The notes under the pieces were generated by a model. It saw only the letters and a list, made by a program, of their open reading frames with translations. It was not told where the DNA came from and searched no databases. Shown one piece after another: positions 50,694 to 58,933 of a stretch of DNA of 64,000 nucleotides (position 1 is its first letter; each line of letters starts with the position of its first letter). Origin of the DNA: CAZDBA01 sp965224765 (GTDB lineage Bacteria; Planctomycetota; Planctomycetia; Pirellulales; Pirellulaceae); assembly GCA_965224765.1 (NCBI GenBank), contig CBDDAC010000037.1, positions 124,001-188,000 of the forward strand, read 5' to 3'. Both the position numbers and the translations under genes were made by a program.

Positions 50694-51099
50694 TTTGGCC
50701 TCCTTCGTTGCGCGTGAGATTTGCCTTTCCTTGCGGCTTCGTCTCACGCAGTTCATACAAACGACGACGTAAGTCATCGCTACTCAATGGCCCGCCGGGG
50801 CGAACCAAAGAACCTTTCCTTTCGGAACCTTTTTGTTGTGCCTCACCTCCCTTCAATCGAGTTGAGTCTCTGTCGGTTTGCCCCATGGCGATTGCTTCGC
50901 GAAGTGCTACGTCAATCTTCCTCAAGGCACTGATGGTGCCATTCACCGCCACATAAACGACGAACGCCCAAACGTAAAACCTGACCTCCTTGGAGTTTCC
51001 CGAGGGTGCCAAGCGTCGTGACCGGCTGTTGGAAGAAACCAAACAAAACTCCAACAACCTCGCCAAACGGTTACGCATCCAGTACGGTGACTGCTTCAT
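50686..51099 (-). CDS. Single-TM protein, unknown function
   Basis: The start at the second ATG is fixed by AAGGAGG eight bases upstream. About 137 residues: a basic N-terminus, one membrane segment ('VRFYVWAFVVYVAVNGTISAL', residues ~40-60) and a polar basic C-terminal half. It overlaps the next gene by eight bases. Membrane location and operon context suggest a minor component of the transfer apparatus; this is a guess. Confidence 0.55.
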   Translation of the reverse strand: MKQSPYWMRNRLARLLEFCLVSSNSRSRRLAPSGNSKEVRFYVWAFVVYVAVNGTISALRKIDVALREAIAMGQTDRDSTRLKGGEAQQKGSERKGSLVRPGGPLSSDDLRRRLYELRETKPQGKANLTRNEGGQNG

Positions 51100-51264
51100 A
51101 CGCATTTCCTCCTTCTTCGCTGTCGTTGGCCTATTCCAACGGCAGTTGAATCACGGACAGTCAGCACTGTCAGTCAGTCAAATGAGGAATCCGCTTGCTC
51201 GTTGTTTTGTGCCGCTCCTGAGCAGGGAGCCGTTTACAAACCCGCAACGTCGGGGAATGTCGTT

Positions 51265-51891
51265 TCATAGGGGTGCGAGTTGATTGAGCAGGGACGGAAC
51301 GGACTGTGCGTCTACGGGAAGCTCGCGTAGTTGCTTGCCTACGAGATGTCGAATTGCGTTGGCTTTTGATTCGGTTACAACGAGCCAAGTGATTTCAAAC
51401 TGATCTGCCAGAATGAGTTTGCGAAACTCGGATTGCTGGCGATGCTTTTCAATAATGTCCAGTGACCGTTGCCATATGCGACTGACAGGTGAAAGGTGAA
51501 TATCAACCCGAAGCAGCCCCAGCCTTGGCGTTTCGGTCGACGTATCGACGTAGTAGCCAGCGGGTAGGCCATGTCGAAAAAGAGTTGGAAAGAATCGTGT
51601 TACTTCATTTTTCGTCAGCAGAGTTCGGTTCGATTGGCTTGCTCTGCAAAATGCTTGTGCGGCAACACAGCGTGCAACCGCAGTTGACGATGGAATCCGC
51701 TTGCATCGTTGGCAGACGCAGACCGTCCCTGTGATATCGTCAAAAACTTGAAACTCGGCGTTCGTTCTCAGAATCACGATTGCTCGGCTGCGATGTTCTT
51801 TCGGTAACTCGTTCAGCAAGAGTTCGGTGGCGGCGATGCGATACCGACGTACTTGATTTCGTAGCAGTTTTGTCAGTTGGAAGTTGTTCAT
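51265..51891 (-). CDS. Replication-relaxation-like protein, small type (copy 1)
   Basis: A 208-residue protein with a wing-like end 'FRKLILADQFEITWLVVTES' and 'KANAIRHLVGKQLREL'. This matches the end of the protein at 55022-55681 ('FQLVVLTTTTAKARLIRKAM'). The family resembles the replication-relaxation proteins (winged helix plus nuclease-like fold) found on mobilisable elements. It is the second member of a pair with the gene at 51895. No intact catalytic motif is clear. Confidence 0.6.
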   Translation of the reverse strand: MNNFQLTKLLRNQVRRYRIAATELLLNELPKEHRSRAIVILRTNAEFQVFDDITGTVCVCQRCKRIPSSTAVARCVAAQAFCRASQSNRTLLTKNEVTRFFPTLFRHGLPAGYYVDTSTETPRLGLLRVDIHLSPVSRIWQRSLDIIEKHRQQSEFRKLILADQFEITWLVVTESKANAIRHLVGKQLRELPVDAQSVPSLLNQLAPL

Positions 51892-51894
51892 GAT

Positions 51895-52521
51895 TTACCA
51901 AAGCTCGTAGGGGAGGCGGCACTGACGGCAATACTCGTGAAACGTGTCCACTTGCTTCTGCGAATAGGAACCTGCGGACTCGATGACCCGTCGTGGTCGG
52001 TACCCGTCATCCAATAGGAATGCGTCGGGATTCTTGACTCCGCGTTCCGCCATTGGCATCGCATCCTCACCGACCCAACAATCAGCCAGTTTGGGCAGTT
52101 GAAGGCGATAGAGGACGAACACGTCAGACAGCAGCAAGTCGTGCCGACGTTCAAACGATCGGGTGTTGTGACCCGAACGAGAACCAAAGATTCGACCTGC
52201 CAATTCGGTGGCTTGATAAACACGCACCTTCGATTCACATCGTTTCCATCGCGAACGAAATTGCTTTGAGAGCGGCCACGTATCAGGTTCAGCTTGACCC
52301 GGTTTCCAAGTAAAAGCTGGAACAGAATCAACTGCTGGCAACACAACAGACCATGTCTCAGTACGAATCAGCCGTGCCGCGTTCAGCCTCCCCACACTGA
52401 ACGCAAGCGTCTCCGGCGCATGCTGGTGTTGCCAACCTCGAACAATCTGTTGTTCAGACAAGACTCGCACTTTGCAGGCGAGTGCCGTCATGATCTCGAT
52501 TTCAAGTTCAGTCCAGTTCAT
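51895..52521 (-). CDS. Element protein, paralogue of 55686-56324 (copy 1)
   Basis: About 208 residues; ATG at 52521 with GGAG upstream. The N-terminus is HTH-like ('LACKVRVLSEQQIVRGWQHQ'). The middle has 'FTWKPGQAEPDTWPLSKQFR' and the end reads 'VIESAGSYSQKQVDTFHEYC', 'LPYELW', a restriction-endonuclease-like ending (E..G.Y). The gene at 55686 shows the same blocks ('VRWQPGQASPD', 'LIEFGGSYGPERIADFHEDA', 'LPYHLW'). It lies between the ATPase gene and its own partner, so pairs flank the ATPase on both sides. Function unknown. Confidence 0.65.
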   Translation of the reverse strand: MNWTELEIEIMTALACKVRVLSEQQIVRGWQHQHAPETLAFSVGRLNAARLIRTETWSVVLPAVDSVPAFTWKPGQAEPDTWPLSKQFRSRWKRCESKVRVYQATELAGRIFGSRSGHNTRSFERRHDLLLSDVFVLYRLQLPKLADCWVGEDAMPMAERGVKNPDAFLLDDGYRPRRVIESAGSYSQKQVDTFHEYCRQCRLPYELW

Positions 52522-52533
52522 CACTGCTCCAGA

Positions 52534-55011
52534 TTATTTGTGTTGGTCGGCAAGAAACTCATCGAACAAACTTGGCTCCTCGCCAATCGTTTCCTGAGTG
52601 ACAACGGGACCGTGTTTCTTTGGTTTGGTTTTTGGCTTCGTTTTCTTTCTCTCCTCCCAGTCGGCTGGCACGAACGAGCCGGTGCCAACCTTGGGCCAAG
52701 GTGCGTTCTTGCGAGCTTGAAACTCCTGCTCGCTGATGTGGAAGTCGGATTCCACAATCACAGGCATTCCGCCGAACTGGCTGTATCCAGCACCGCGAGT
52801 AATCAGTGCGATGCTCTTTCGCGGGTCGTCACTCGCCAGCTTGATGTCGTTGACGGAAAGTCGGGGAGCAATGAATTGCTTGGTGCCATGCGTTGTGGTC
52901 GTGCGAGTTTCAAACCCGTCGCGTTGCTTCGACACAGATTCCGAGTGCAGCACGTCGATCGTCTCGCCGCTCGACTTGGACAATCGTTGTTGTTCTTCTG
53001 TCGATGACACTGCATACCACTGGCGATAGCGGCAGTTGGCTTCGACAACATGCACGAGATCGTCTCGTTTGAGATCCAGCATGGATTGATTCGCCAGAAT
53101 CACACCGATGTTCATGCTGCGTGCGAGTTGCAAAATTGTGTCGACGTTGTGAGCAGCCACTCGCTGGAACTCGTCGATCATCAGATAGACCTGCCTACGA
53201 TTCTGAGTCAGTGTTGCTGTCGTCAGCAGCATGAACATTGCCAGCCTTGCAATCTCTGGTGACGATCCCGGACCCAGCGTTGACGAAAGATGAAAGTAGA
53301 AAATTTCCTGACGACGAAAGAGTTGGGCCGGGTCCATCGCTTGCTGGAACGTGTAGAAGTTCGGGCAATGCTCCGGCGTGACGTTCAACGGTTTGAACGA
53401 GGCCAAGCGGTCGGAGATCATTCGCAAGTGATTTCCTGCGTCGGATTGACCGTCGTTCAAACCATGAGTCTTTGAGTTTTTAGTGACAAACGCGATTCGG
53501 TCTGAAAGTTCAGCGAACGAACCAACATCGGGCGTGGCTCGCAAAGTTGCGTGCAGCACTGCCGCGTTTGCAGAACTAAAGAATCCACGGCCATAGTCCG
53601 TTCCGTACGTCAGCCCTAATGCTCCACAAAGAACATCGGTTCTTTGATAGAGATTGAGATGCTTCCAACATGGCAACTGAAACGGGTTGAACGCGAACGT
53701 CGAGTGGTCTTCACGAGTGCTGAAGTGCCGGACCGGGATTGGTTGACTAGGCGAACCAAAGCGTCTTGCACATTCATTGAGCGACGAAAGCATTTCCTGC
53801 GAGTCGCCTTTGAGGTCAATGACCATCAGGCTGCTTTCGCGATCGCCCAGTAGTTGCTCTGCCATTGGAATCAGGCCGCGAGCGGTTTTCCCTGATCCGC
53901 TATCGCCAAGGATGTGTGCGTGTTCGTGAAATACCGCACGCGGAACCAACAACGGGGCACCGTCGCGAGCAACCCGCCCGATGTAGATGCTGTCACGTTC
54001 AATCGGGTTACTGGACGAGCGAATTGAATCGGTAACAGCCTGCCAATCGCTTGCTCGCGGAGTCGCAGTTGTGGTTTTCGCAAACCGAATGACGGCTGGT
54101 AACGACACGAGTGCAACTAAGGCTGCTGAAACTGCGATCGGCAAACCGACCAGAACAAAAGTCAAAACAATTCCCACGATGATGTTCCCTGCGTCGAAGA
54201 TTTCGGAAGCACTTCCCCAAACGATTCCAGCGAGTGGACCGACGGAAGCGAGTAATAGCGTCATGCTGGCGACCAGAAAGACCGCCATGCCCAATCGTTC
54301 GTTCGCTGTACCAGCGGGACTTTTCAGCACGCCCGGTGCTTCCTTGTCGCGGCGGTTGTAGGTACACCACGAGTACCAAGCACTGGAAAACTGTCGCGTG
54401 AGATTGATCGGACCAGCGGCGATGACCGTAAGACCGCATCCAGCAGCCACTACGATAAACAAAAGCGGTGCGAATCGCGGGAACACGAATGCTGCTCCAA
54501 ACGGAATGACAAGCAGTGACGAGAAGATCGTTAGCTCATCCCATTCCAAGCGTTCTTTCGCTGCCTTCGTGCGATCGAATGGGAAGCTCGTGGCGAGATA
54601 GACATAGTGCCTAGCAAACTGTCGACCGACGTAGGCGGCTGCGACGGAAACCACAATCGCTCGCAGAAGAATCGGCGGAATAAAGAAGTGAATCAGGCAG
54701 GGCACAATCACTAGTGCAAGAGGCGGCTTGTAAACGGAAGGCCGCTGCCAGAGACTGACCATCCCGCGAATGCCGAAGACAACAACGAAAAAATTCAAAG
54801 GGAATGCGATGTGAAACGCCCCTCCGAGCCAGTCGGCTGCCAAGCAGGTGGCCGACACAAGCATCAGGTTTCGCATGACCACCCATGCGAACCGAGCGTC
54901 TTCGGGCTTTTCCGATGACGTATGGGCAAACTGAATTTGCAGTTCCTGTGATGGCAGGTGTTCGGCCTGCGTCGGATTTCCGGTTGATTGGTAATAAGTA
55001 TCACGAGGCAT
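52534..55011 (-). CDS. Membrane HerA/TraD-like DNA-translocating ATPase
   Basis: An 825-residue ATPase, start fixed by GGAG upstream. The N-terminal ~310 residues hold several membrane helices in two groups ('IAFPLNFFVVVFGIRGMVSL', 'LIHFFIPPILLRAIVVSVAA', 'LFIVVAAGCGLTVIAAG', 'IIVGIVLTFVLVGLPIAVSA'). The motor domain has Walker A 'ILGDSGSGKTARGLIPMAEQ' near residue 370 and Walker B 'VYLMIDEFQRVAAHNVDTIL' near 620, followed by 'GVILANQSMLDL'. It is TraD/VirD4- or FtsK/HerA-like and probably drives DNA transfer of module B. The C-terminus is lysine-rich. Confidence 0.85.
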   Translation of the reverse strand: MPRDTYYQSTGNPTQAEHLPSQELQIQFAHTSSEKPEDARFAWVVMRNLMLVSATCLAADWLGGAFHIAFPLNFFVVVFGIRGMVSLWQRPSVYKPPLALVIVPCLIHFFIPPILLRAIVVSVAAAYVGRQFARHYVYLATSFPFDRTKAAKERLEWDELTIFSSLLVIPFGAAFVFPRFAPLLFIVVAAGCGLTVIAAGPINLTRQFSSAWYSWCTYNRRDKEAPGVLKSPAGTANERLGMAVFLVASMTLLLASVGPLAGIVWGSASEIFDAGNIIVGIVLTFVLVGLPIAVSAALVALVSLPAVIRFAKTTTATPRASDWQAVTDSIRSSSNPIERDSIYIGRVARDGAPLLVPRAVFHEHAHILGDSGSGKTARGLIPMAEQLLGDRESSLMVIDLKGDSQEMLSSLNECARRFGSPSQPIPVRHFSTREDHSTFAFNPFQLPCWKHLNLYQRTDVLCGALGLTYGTDYGRGFFSSANAAVLHATLRATPDVGSFAELSDRIAFVTKNSKTHGLNDGQSDAGNHLRMISDRLASFKPLNVTPEHCPNFYTFQQAMDPAQLFRRQEIFYFHLSSTLGPGSSPEIARLAMFMLLTTATLTQNRRQVYLMIDEFQRVAAHNVDTILQLARSMNIGVILANQSMLDLKRDDLVHVVEANCRYRQWYAVSSTEEQQRLSKSSGETIDVLHSESVSKQRDGFETRTTTTHGTKQFIAPRLSVNDIKLASDDPRKSIALITRGAGYSQFGGMPVIVESDFHISEQEFQARKNAPWPKVGTGSFVPADWEERKKTKPKTKPKKHGPVVTQETIGEEPSLFDEFLADQHK

Positions 55012-55021
55012 CGGGACGCTC

Positions 55022-55681
55022 CTATTGATTGCGTAAGTGGAGAAATGTGAGCCGGGAAATGGTTGCGATGTGAAGTCGAAGGTTGCTTTCCCAAGACAAT
55101 CCTTCCATCGCTTTCCGAATTAGTCGTGCTTTTGCGGTCGTTGTCGTCAGCACCACCAATTGAAAATGTTTTCTGTCGATGAGATCCCGAAACTCGGGGA
55201 TATCAATTCGCCGCGAACAATCGCGAGCAGCTTTCTTGGCGACGTGATACGGCGAGCCACCAAGATCAACTCGCACCAACTCCAATAGCCCGGCGGCAGT
55301 GCGACAAAATGGAGCGTGGCAATGCTCATCGGGTAGCCAAGGTGCTGTTTCATTGAGTTCCGTTCGTAGCAGGCGAGTTCGTTCGCCGTGGCTCGCATAC
55401 AGCAAAACGGCGTAGTCGATTGGCAAGGCTTGTGGCCCCAGTGGTTCAGTGCGACGTGCTGAATAGCCGAACTGCCTGACAGCCAATGGGCCAAGCGTGA
55501 AATAGTCTTCTGGTGGAATCAGCGGATACCGCTGAAGCCATCCTTGCCGACACATTCGCGCCGTGACTTTGGTCACCGCGTTGAGCGTCTGTTGTTCAAA
55601 TACCATCGAGCGAATCACGGCGTTCGTTGCGATTCGATAGCGATCGACAAGTTGAATGATTTGTTGGTCACGTTCCGTCAT
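55022..55681 (-). CDS. Replication-relaxation-like protein (copy 2)
   Basis: The start is the ATG at 55681, four bases after the stop of the upstream gene; 219 residues. The N-terminal winged helix is 'RDQQIIQLVDRYRIATNAVI' followed by 'MCRQGWLQRYPLIPPEDYFTL', typical of the replication-relaxation family (helix-turn-helix that reads like MarR). The C-terminal half 'KHFQLVVLTTTTAKARLIRK' matches the copy at 51265-51891. It stands directly upstream of the ATPase gene. Confidence 0.7.
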   Translation of the reverse strand: MTERDQQIIQLVDRYRIATNAVIRSMVFEQQTLNAVTKVTARMCRQGWLQRYPLIPPEDYFTLGPLAVRQFGYSARRTEPLGPQALPIDYAVLLYASHGERTRLLRTELNETAPWLPDEHCHAPFCRTAAGLLELVRVDLGGSPYHVAKKAARDCSRRIDIPEFRDLIDRKHFQLVVLTTTTAKARLIRKAMEGLSWESNLRLHIATISRLTFLHLRNQ

Positions 55682-55685
55682 GAGT

Positions 55686-56324
55686 TCACCACAAGTGATA
55701 GGGGAGTCCGCGTGCTTCTGCGTCTTCGTGAAAATCGGCAATTCGCTCCGGGCCGTAGCTACCACCAAATTCGATGAGCAGCTTCGGTTCGCCTTGCTTA
55801 TCAACCAGTGCAGCGTCCGGCAGTTTTTGGTGGATGCGTGTCGGTGCGAGAATGTCCTCGCCAATCCACATCGCCGTCATGTTGCTGTCTTGGCTTGCAT
55901 AGCGAAGCCAGACAGCGGTCACGCCAAGGTCATGAGTGACTTGCGTGAGTTTCGTTTGTGATCGTTCGCACCCACCGAATTGCGTGATTGTTTTGGTCGT
56001 TGGGAAGTAGACGACAGTGGGCCGTAAAGCACGGAACCTCCAACGACTTTGGACTTGGTAGGCAACGTTGTTTGCATCCGGTGAAGCTTGGCCCGGCTGC
56101 CAGCGAACAATGGGTTCGATTATTTCTGGAAGCGGTTGGGCGTTGACGACGTTTCGTGTAACCATTCCATTCGTTGCTAGCTGGGAAAACCTGCGACGAG
56201 CATTCGCACAGTGACCATGCCAGAACGCATCGGCGGCTTGTCGCTGGCTGATCAACCGAACTCGAAGCGCGAGTGCTTCAAGCAAAGTCAGGTCGCGTGG
56301 TCTCAATCGCAATGCGCTGTCCAT
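55686..56324 (-). CDS. Element protein, paralogue of 51895-52521 (copy 2)
   Basis: A 212-residue protein. 'LTLLEALALRVRLISQRQAA' is HTH-like, 'VRWQPGQASPDANNVAYQVQ' is the family core, and the end 'LIEFGGSYGPERIADFHEDA' resembles a nuclease-like Glu/Gly motif. It starts at TAATG with the gene upstream, so it is coupled. With the gene at 55022 it forms the second copy of the pair that flanks the ATPase. Confidence 0.7.
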   Translation of the reverse strand: MDSALRLRPRDLTLLEALALRVRLISQRQAADAFWHGHCANARRRFSQLATNGMVTRNVVNAQPLPEIIEPIVRWQPGQASPDANNVAYQVQSRWRFRALRPTVVYFPTTKTITQFGGCERSQTKLTQVTHDLGVTAVWLRYASQDSNMTAMWIGEDILAPTRIHQKLPDAALVDKQGEPKLLIEFGGSYGPERIADFHEDAEARGLPYHLW

Positions 56325-56734
56325 TACGAACGTCCGCCTTCCTGTGCGTCTTCGATCTTCTGAATCGGCTGAACCGGATCAGTCTTTTTGCGAGCCTTCG
56401 GTTTGCGTTTCCCCTCGGGCAATCCCAGCGGCGTGCTGCCTTGTGAAGCCTCGAACAACGCAGGATTGTCAGCATCAAAGTTTTCCAGCACTTTTTCGGA
56501 CGTTGGCATCGGGTCATCGAGACTGAGCATTTTTGCTTGCTGCCGGATCAAGTCAGCGATTTCCTGTCGCCCTGCGGCTTCGTAGCGAAGTGCCTGCTCC
56601 TCTAGTTGGTTGTGATGCTCTGCATGATTTAGAATGAGCATCCGTTGCAAAGCGGAACTCATGAAGCTGCCGACCGCCGGCACGAATCGCTCGACCAGCC
56701 GATCGACGAACCATTGAACATTTTTCTGAAACAT
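56324..56734 (-). CDS. Small helical protein at the head of the transfer operon
   Basis: The ATG at 56734 is supported by AAAGGA nine bases upstream; the longer frame to 56836 lacks this. About 136 residues: an amphipathic N-terminal helix ('VQWFVDRLVERFVPAVGSFM'), a helix rich in Glu and Ala ('NQLEEQALRYEAAGRQEIAD') and a disordered basic tail ('KRKPKARKKTD'). It is the first minus-strand gene of the transfer operon, divergent from the pseudokinase gene. Function unknown. Confidence 0.6.
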   Translation of the reverse strand: MFQKNVQWFVDRLVERFVPAVGSFMSSALQRMLILNHAEHHNQLEEQALRYEAAGRQEIADLIRQQAKMLSLDDPMPTSEKVLENFDADNPALFEASQGSTPLGLPEGKRKPKARKKTDPVQPIQKIEDAQEGGRS

Positions 56735-56863
56735 CTGCGAGATTCCTTTTGGTAAGTTGAGTGAGGAATGTGTCCTGAATCGGACTGATAGAATTAGACG
56801 CCGTGTCCAATTCAACCTCCACGCAATGTCAAGCAATCTCGCGTAATCTCGAATTGAGCATCT

Positions 56864-57904
56864 ATGGCAGCAAAACGACTAAACCGAGAGTTTGAACTCG
56901 ATGGCGAAATCGTCGGCGGCTTGATGAATAGCTTGGGGTTCACGGTCGAGTCATTGGCAGCCAAAGCCGTGCTGTCGCCGAACACGATTTCGTCAGTGCT
57001 GAACGGAACTCGTCCGTGCAATCAGAAGACAGGGCACAAGATTCGGGTCGCGTTAAAAATCGAGAACATTGAAGACTTGCTAAAGCGACGCGATAAAAAG
57101 ACGGAGAGCAAATCGCAGATTAACGAATGGGTTTTGGATCAGCCGCTGACCAAAAATTGGGTTACCGCATCAAACCAACTTCAGTTTCGCGTCTGGAAGC
57201 TGAAGCACGAACACCTGAGTAAGTTCGCACGCGGCAAATGCTACGACTTGGAGGGTATGGCAACCGCAGAGCGAGAACGCTGTCGCGATTCACTGTTGCG
57301 TCATGCGGAAGTCTGCACTCGGATCGGAAGCCGCGTTCACGTCATCAACAACCTGACGACGTGCGAAGCTCCCAGCCGTGATCGCTGGTGGGTTATCGAC
57401 GAATGGATCGAAGGGTCAACACTCGCTGAGGCACTCGCCACTGGGGATTTTTCGATGTCGGAAAAGCAGAACTTCATCCGCCAGATTGCCGAAGGTCTGA
57501 ACGCTTTTCATTCGCACAACATCGTGCGTCGAGAACTGTCGCCTCAGACGATCCTCATTCGGCAAGGCAACGGCGACGTGGTTTTGACCGAGTTCGAGTT
57601 GGCGAAGTTGCTGGACGGTAGCCCAACTGTGTCCAGTTCCGACTGGCCGATCGACCCGTATCGTGCGCCCGAAGCAACGACCGATGAAATTGGTCGGCAA
57701 GCTGATATCTATTCGTGGGGACGAATTGCAACGGAACTGCTGGCGGGAGAGTTGCCCCAGAAGGGAGCGGAACAGGCGAAACTGGTTACAGTCAAATTGC
57801 CTAAGAAGGTCGAGACAATGTTGCTCAAATGCGTCTCGGTGAATTGGCGTTCGCGGCCAAAGAGTTTCGACGCGATTCTGAAAGTGCTGGATTCATGGAA
57901 GTAG
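56864..57904 (+). CDS. HTH-pseudokinase fusion
   Basis: A 346-residue protein. Residues ~1-75 are an XRE-like helix-turn-helix ('FTVESLAAKAVLSPNTISSV', 'LNGTRPCNQKTGHKIRVALK'). Residues ~115-345 follow the Hanks kinase layout: 'WWVIDEWIEGSTLAEAL' (hinge), 'GLNAFHSHNIVRRELSPQTI' (catalytic loop), 'VVLTEFELAKLL' (DFG region), 'YRAPEATTDEIGRQADIYSW' (APE and helix F). HRD is replaced by RRE (222-224) and DFG by EFE (243-245), so phosphotransfer is unlikely. It could be a DNA-bound sensor or scaffold. It is followed after three bases by the Cas4-like gene. Confidence 0.8.
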   Translation: MAAKRLNREFELDGEIVGGLMNSLGFTVESLAAKAVLSPNTISSVLNGTRPCNQKTGHKIRVALKIENIEDLLKRRDKKTESKSQINEWVLDQPLTKNWVTASNQLQFRVWKLKHEHLSKFARGKCYDLEGMATAERERCRDSLLRHAEVCTRIGSRVHVINNLTTCEAPSRDRWWVIDEWIEGSTLAEALATGDFSMSEKQNFIRQIAEGLNAFHSHNIVRRELSPQTILIRQGNGDVVLTEFELAKLLDGSPTVSSSDWPIDPYRAPEATTDEIGRQADIYSWGRIATELLAGELPQKGAEQAKLVTVKLPKKVETMLLKCVSVNWRSRPKSFDAILKVLDSWK

Positions 57905-57907
57905 GAC

Positions 57908-58933
57908 ATGCTTGATCACACAAAAGGAATGCCCGATATGGTCGACAGAACAGGTGACACGATGTTGAGTGCATCTGCCGTGGCTGAGTCCGTATTCTGC
58001 CCCAGAGCCGCAATTCTGACGCTTGAATCGCGAGTGGAAGAACGAACCGAAGATCCAGCCTTCGATGTGATGGCGATTTACGAGCTGCGAGTATTGGAAG
58101 CCGCAATCGTTCGCAGCTTTTGGCTGGTGGTGGCAAGTGTCGTCGGTGTCATTGCTCTATATGTTGCTACGAAGATGATGATGAATCGCGGTTACTGGCT
58201 GATTTGGTTGCTTGCACTTCCTTTTGGCCTTCGACTGCTCAGTTTTCTGGTATCGGAGTTCGGAACGCTGTTGTCGTTGCTCGCGAAAAAGAATCTCGCC
58301 AACAAAGCCCACTGCGTCGAACCTGATGTGAACTCGCTTGAAATGCAAAACGTGACTTGGTGGGGCCTTCTAAATTTGGGGTTCGAGTCCGTGGCCTCCA
58401 ATCAGGCGATGCAGGATTCTGACTGGATGGTCAGCGGAAAACCTTGGCGTGTGCTGCGTCGCGGGTCATTGCGAATTCCTGCTTTTCGTACCAAGAGCAA
58501 TTCGGCGATGCCATCACAACAGAGCATTGCGAAAATCATGGCTTACTGTCACTTGCTCGAAGTCAGCGAAGGATTTGACAGTCCATACGGCATTGTGTTG
58601 ATGGGCGACAGCTATCGCGGATTCGCGGTGCCGAACCGGGGAACCTTTCCGCGCATCTTCCACAACGCCTTGTCGGAACTTCGGAAAGTGGTCGCTCGTG
58701 TCAAAGGTCAAGGCTCTGATCCATCACCGCCGTCAGAAAAACGAAAGTGTGGCGATTGTCCTTTTGGAAAACCTCGCTTGGTGACACTGCGAAGGCCGAC
58801 CACACGGGACGGGCACGAACTCAAGCCGCACGTTTTGCAAAAGTGGCGTGAACGATGTCACTGCGATTGCGGAGATCGTTTTTGTTGGAAGCCACCGCAC
58901 GCCGACAACGCTCGATTGACCGAGAAGGGGTAG
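57908..58933 (+). CDS. Membrane-inserted Cas4-like protein with degenerate nuclease motif
   Basis: A 341-residue protein. 'MLSASAVAESVFCPRAAIL' near the N-terminus resembles the Cas4/PD-(D/E)XK opening with its first cysteine, and 'CGDCPFGKP' plus 'ERCHCDCGDRFCW' give a C-terminal cysteine cluster. 'SIAKIMAYCHLLE' matches the Cas4 'QL..Y...L' helix. Between them lie two membrane helices ('FWLVVASVVGVIALYVAT', 'WLIWLLALPFGLRLLSFLV'). The expected E-x-K is 'AFRTKS', so the active site looks broken. It is coupled to the HTH-pseudokinase and convergent with an active kinase. It is not part of the CRISPR adaptation genes. Confidence 0.6.
   Translation: MLDHTKGMPDMVDRTGDTMLSASAVAESVFCPRAAILTLESRVEERTEDPAFDVMAIYELRVLEAAIVRSFWLVVASVVGVIALYVATKMMMNRGYWLIWLLALPFGLRLLSFLVSEFGTLLSLLAKKNLANKAHCVEPDVNSLEMQNVTWWGLLNLGFESVASNQAMQDSDWMVSGKPWRVLRRGSLRIPAFRTKSNSAMPSQQSIAKIMAYCHLLEVSEGFDSPYGIVLMGDSYRGFAVPNRGTFPRIFHNALSELRKVVARVKGQGSDPSPPSEKRKCGDCPFGKPRLVTLRRPTTRDGHELKPHVLQKWRERCHCDCGDRFCWKPPHADNARLTEKG

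Noticed and set aside
57908..58933. Cas4 belonging to the CRISPR adaptation module
   Set aside because: It is 16 kb away, has membrane helices, a broken E-x-K motif and is coupled to a pseudokinase gene.
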